Positions 4,961-6,153 of a DNA stretch of 6,153 nucleotides are shown here, one piece after another. Under the pieces are notes generated by a model. That model had not been told where the DNA came from. It did no database searches and saw only the letters and a program-made list of their open reading frames with translations. The DNA comes from Erwinia sp. (GTDB taxonomy: Bacteria; Pseudomonadota; Gammaproteobacteria; Enterobacterales; Enterobacteriaceae): assembly GCA_003512805.1 (NCBI GenBank), contig DOOK01000086.1, forward strand, positions 1 through 6,153, given 5' to 3'. Each line of letters starts with the position of its first letter. Within the stretch, counting starts at the first letter, position 1. A program made the translations under genes and the position numbers.

Positions 4961-6021
4961 TACTTTTCCTTACGATGGCCGTAAACGCGCGGCTGCGTGT
5001 AATAGTCGATCAGCGGGACGGCAATATTCGCCAGCAGCACGGCAAACGCCACGCCGTCAGGATAGCCGCCAAAGCTGCGGATCAGCCAAACCAGCAGGCC
5101 AATCAGTACGCCATAAAGCAGACGACCTTTGTTAGTGGTGGACGCCGTCACCGGATCGGTGGCAATAAAAAAGGCACCGAGCATGGTTGCGCCGGAAAAA
5201 AGATGGATCGCCGGTGAAACCAGGCTGCCAGGGGAAAAGAACCAGCCGAGCGTGGAGAAAAACGCCAGCGACAGCAGCATACTGACCGGGATATGCCAGC
5301 GAATACTGTGGGTAAACAGCAGAAACAGGCCGCCAGCCAGGTAACCGATATTGACCCACTGCCAGCCCAGACCGGCAATGACGCCGCTGTAAATGGGCAG
5401 CGCCTGTAGCTGCTCTGCACTGTGTCCGGCACGAAGCCCGGTTTTAAAGGTATCCAGCGGCGTGGCCTGGCTGACGCCGTCCACGCCGAGCTGCAGCTGC
5501 TGCATAGTGTGACCATCCAGCGTCAACCCGTGGAAAATAATGTGTAACGCATCCCAGAAAGTAGGCGTGACGGACTGTAAAGCGTCCGGCGGCAGCCAGC
5601 TGGTCATCTGTACCGGGAAAGAGATCAGCAGAACCACATAGCCAACCATCGCCGGGTTGAAGGGGTTCTGGCCCAGGCCGCCATAGAGCTGCTTGGAGAT
5701 GACTACGGCAAAGATCGTGCCGATAGTAATGACCCACCATGGCGCCAGCGGCGGAATACTGATTGCCAGCAGTAGGGCGGTCAGCAGAGCGGAGTTGTCG
5801 CCCAGCGTTTTGCCCAACGGCAGTTTACGCAGCTTAAGGATTGCCGCTTCAGAGCCGATGCCTGCTGCAGCGGCAATCGCGATTTGGATCAGGGTGCCCC
5901 AGCCGAAAAACCAGCACTGAGCGGCTATGCCGGGCAGCGTGGCAGCCAGCACCAACAGCATGATGGTGCTGGTGCTGCGACGATTATGGGTGTAAGGCGA
6001 ACTAGCGATGCGAAAAGCCAT
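4960..6021 (-). CDS. rsxD: Electron transport complex subunit RsxD (RnfD)
   Basis: The product is 353 residues (E. coli 352). It begins [18 protein letters not shown], nearly the E. coli start, and ends [10 protein letters not shown]. It is a polytopic inner-membrane protein of the NqrB/RnfD family with about nine to ten hydrophobic segments. [15 protein letters not shown] (about 115-129), [20 protein letters not shown] (275-294) and [18 protein letters not shown] (315-332) are family signatures. SQATPLDTF places the covalent-FMN threonine at Thr187, as in E. coli. It shuttles electrons between RsxC and RsxG. The ATG abuts the rsxC TAA directly. AGGA inside the end of rsxC serves as ribosome-binding site, implying translational coupling. 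Confidence 0.97.
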   Translation of the reverse strand: MAFRIASSPYTHNRRSTSTIMLLVLAATLPGIAAQCWFFGWGTLIQIAIAAAAGIGSEAAILKLRKLPLGKTLGDNSALLTALLLAISIPPLAPWWVITIGTIFAVVISKQLYGGLGQNPFNPAMVGYVVLLISFPVQMTSWLPPDALQSVTPTFWDALHIIFHGLTLDGHTMQQLQLGVDGVSQATPLDTFKTGLRAGHSAEQLQALPIYSGVIAGLGWQWVNIGYLAGGLFLLFTHSIRWHIPVSMLLSLAFFSTLGWFFSPGSLVSPAIHLFSGATMLGAFFIATDPVTASTTNKGRLLYGVLIGLLVWLIRSFGGYPDGVAFAVLLANIAVPLIDYYTQPRVYGHRKEK

Positions 6022-6153
6022 TTAATCCTCTTGCGTAGAATGTTGCGCCTTACGCGCTTTAACGCGAGCGATGGCCGCCGCCACCGCTGCTTTACGGCGA
6101 TCGTCAGGTTCTGACGAAGATGTAATATCCGGCTGCGGCGCGGCTTGTGTCGG
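6022..6153 (-). CDS. rsxC: Electron transport complex subunit RsxC (RnfC), C-terminal end
   Basis: Only the last 43 codons and the TAA (6022-6024) are in the window. They read PTQAAPQPDITSSSEPDDRR and then KAAVAAAIARVKARKAQ. This Ala/Arg/Lys-rich, helical tail is typical of enterobacterial RsxC, where such segments repeat after the NADH/FMN and 4Fe-4S domains. RsxC is the cytoplasmic-side subunit that takes electrons from NADH. The core of the gene lies beyond the right edge. Its stop codon is immediately followed by the rsxD start with no gap. Confidence 0.92.
   Translation of the reverse strand, partial: PTQAAPQPDITSSSEPDDRRKAAVAAAIARVKARKAQHSTQED

Noticed and set aside
4133..4984. 283-codon plus-strand open frame opposite rsxG, rsxE and the end of rsxD
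   Set aside because: It is antisense to three certain genes and its sequence has no protein-family features. Long antisense frames are common in GC-rich genes.

Overview
The window reads as chromosomal DNA of a gammaproteobacterium of the order Enterobacterales. The right half is an rsxC-rsxD-rsxG-rsxE-nth operon whose protein lengths and motifs match the E. coli versions almost residue for residue. An Erwinia/Pantoea-type genome is my best guess from the accessory content, but nothing here fixes the genus.

Right half (about 3011-6153, minus strand): the 3' end of rsxC, complete rsxD, rsxG and rsxE, and the DNA-repair gene nth. They are packed with zero-length gaps or 1-8 base overlaps. The Rsx (Rnf) proteins form an inner-membrane electron-transfer complex. 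RsxD and RsxG carry the threonines that bind FMN covalently, and RsxE carries the two membrane cysteines. Nth is a [4Fe-4S] endonuclease III co-translated from the end of the operon. A very stable hairpin lies just past the nth stop.

Middle (about 1666-3010): remains of a transposon. It holds a repeat-rich segment, a Tn3-type serine resolvase gene broken by one frameshift, and a DDE (integrase-core) transposase pseudogene. The transposase has two in-frame stops, at least two frameshifts, a probable internal deletion and a lost catalytic aspartate. About 200 bases between it and nth are unassigned. In E. coli the gene next to nth is dtpA (tppB), so the far side of nth has been rearranged here.

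Left (about 600-1650, plus strand): an AT-rich patch with three small reading frames, each with its own ribosome-binding site and none recognised. One is interrupted by a stop codon. An inverted repeat and an extended -10 element precede the first. This is the part most likely to hold undescribed genes, possibly cargo or remnants of secreted proteins, but that is inference.

Far left (1-240, minus strand): the first 38 codons of a PfkB-family fructokinase (scrK-like), preceded by a strong ribosome-binding site, a LacI-family-type operator palindrome and a promoter. The stretch from about 241 to 600 holds no gene I can support, only an imperfect inverted repeat.
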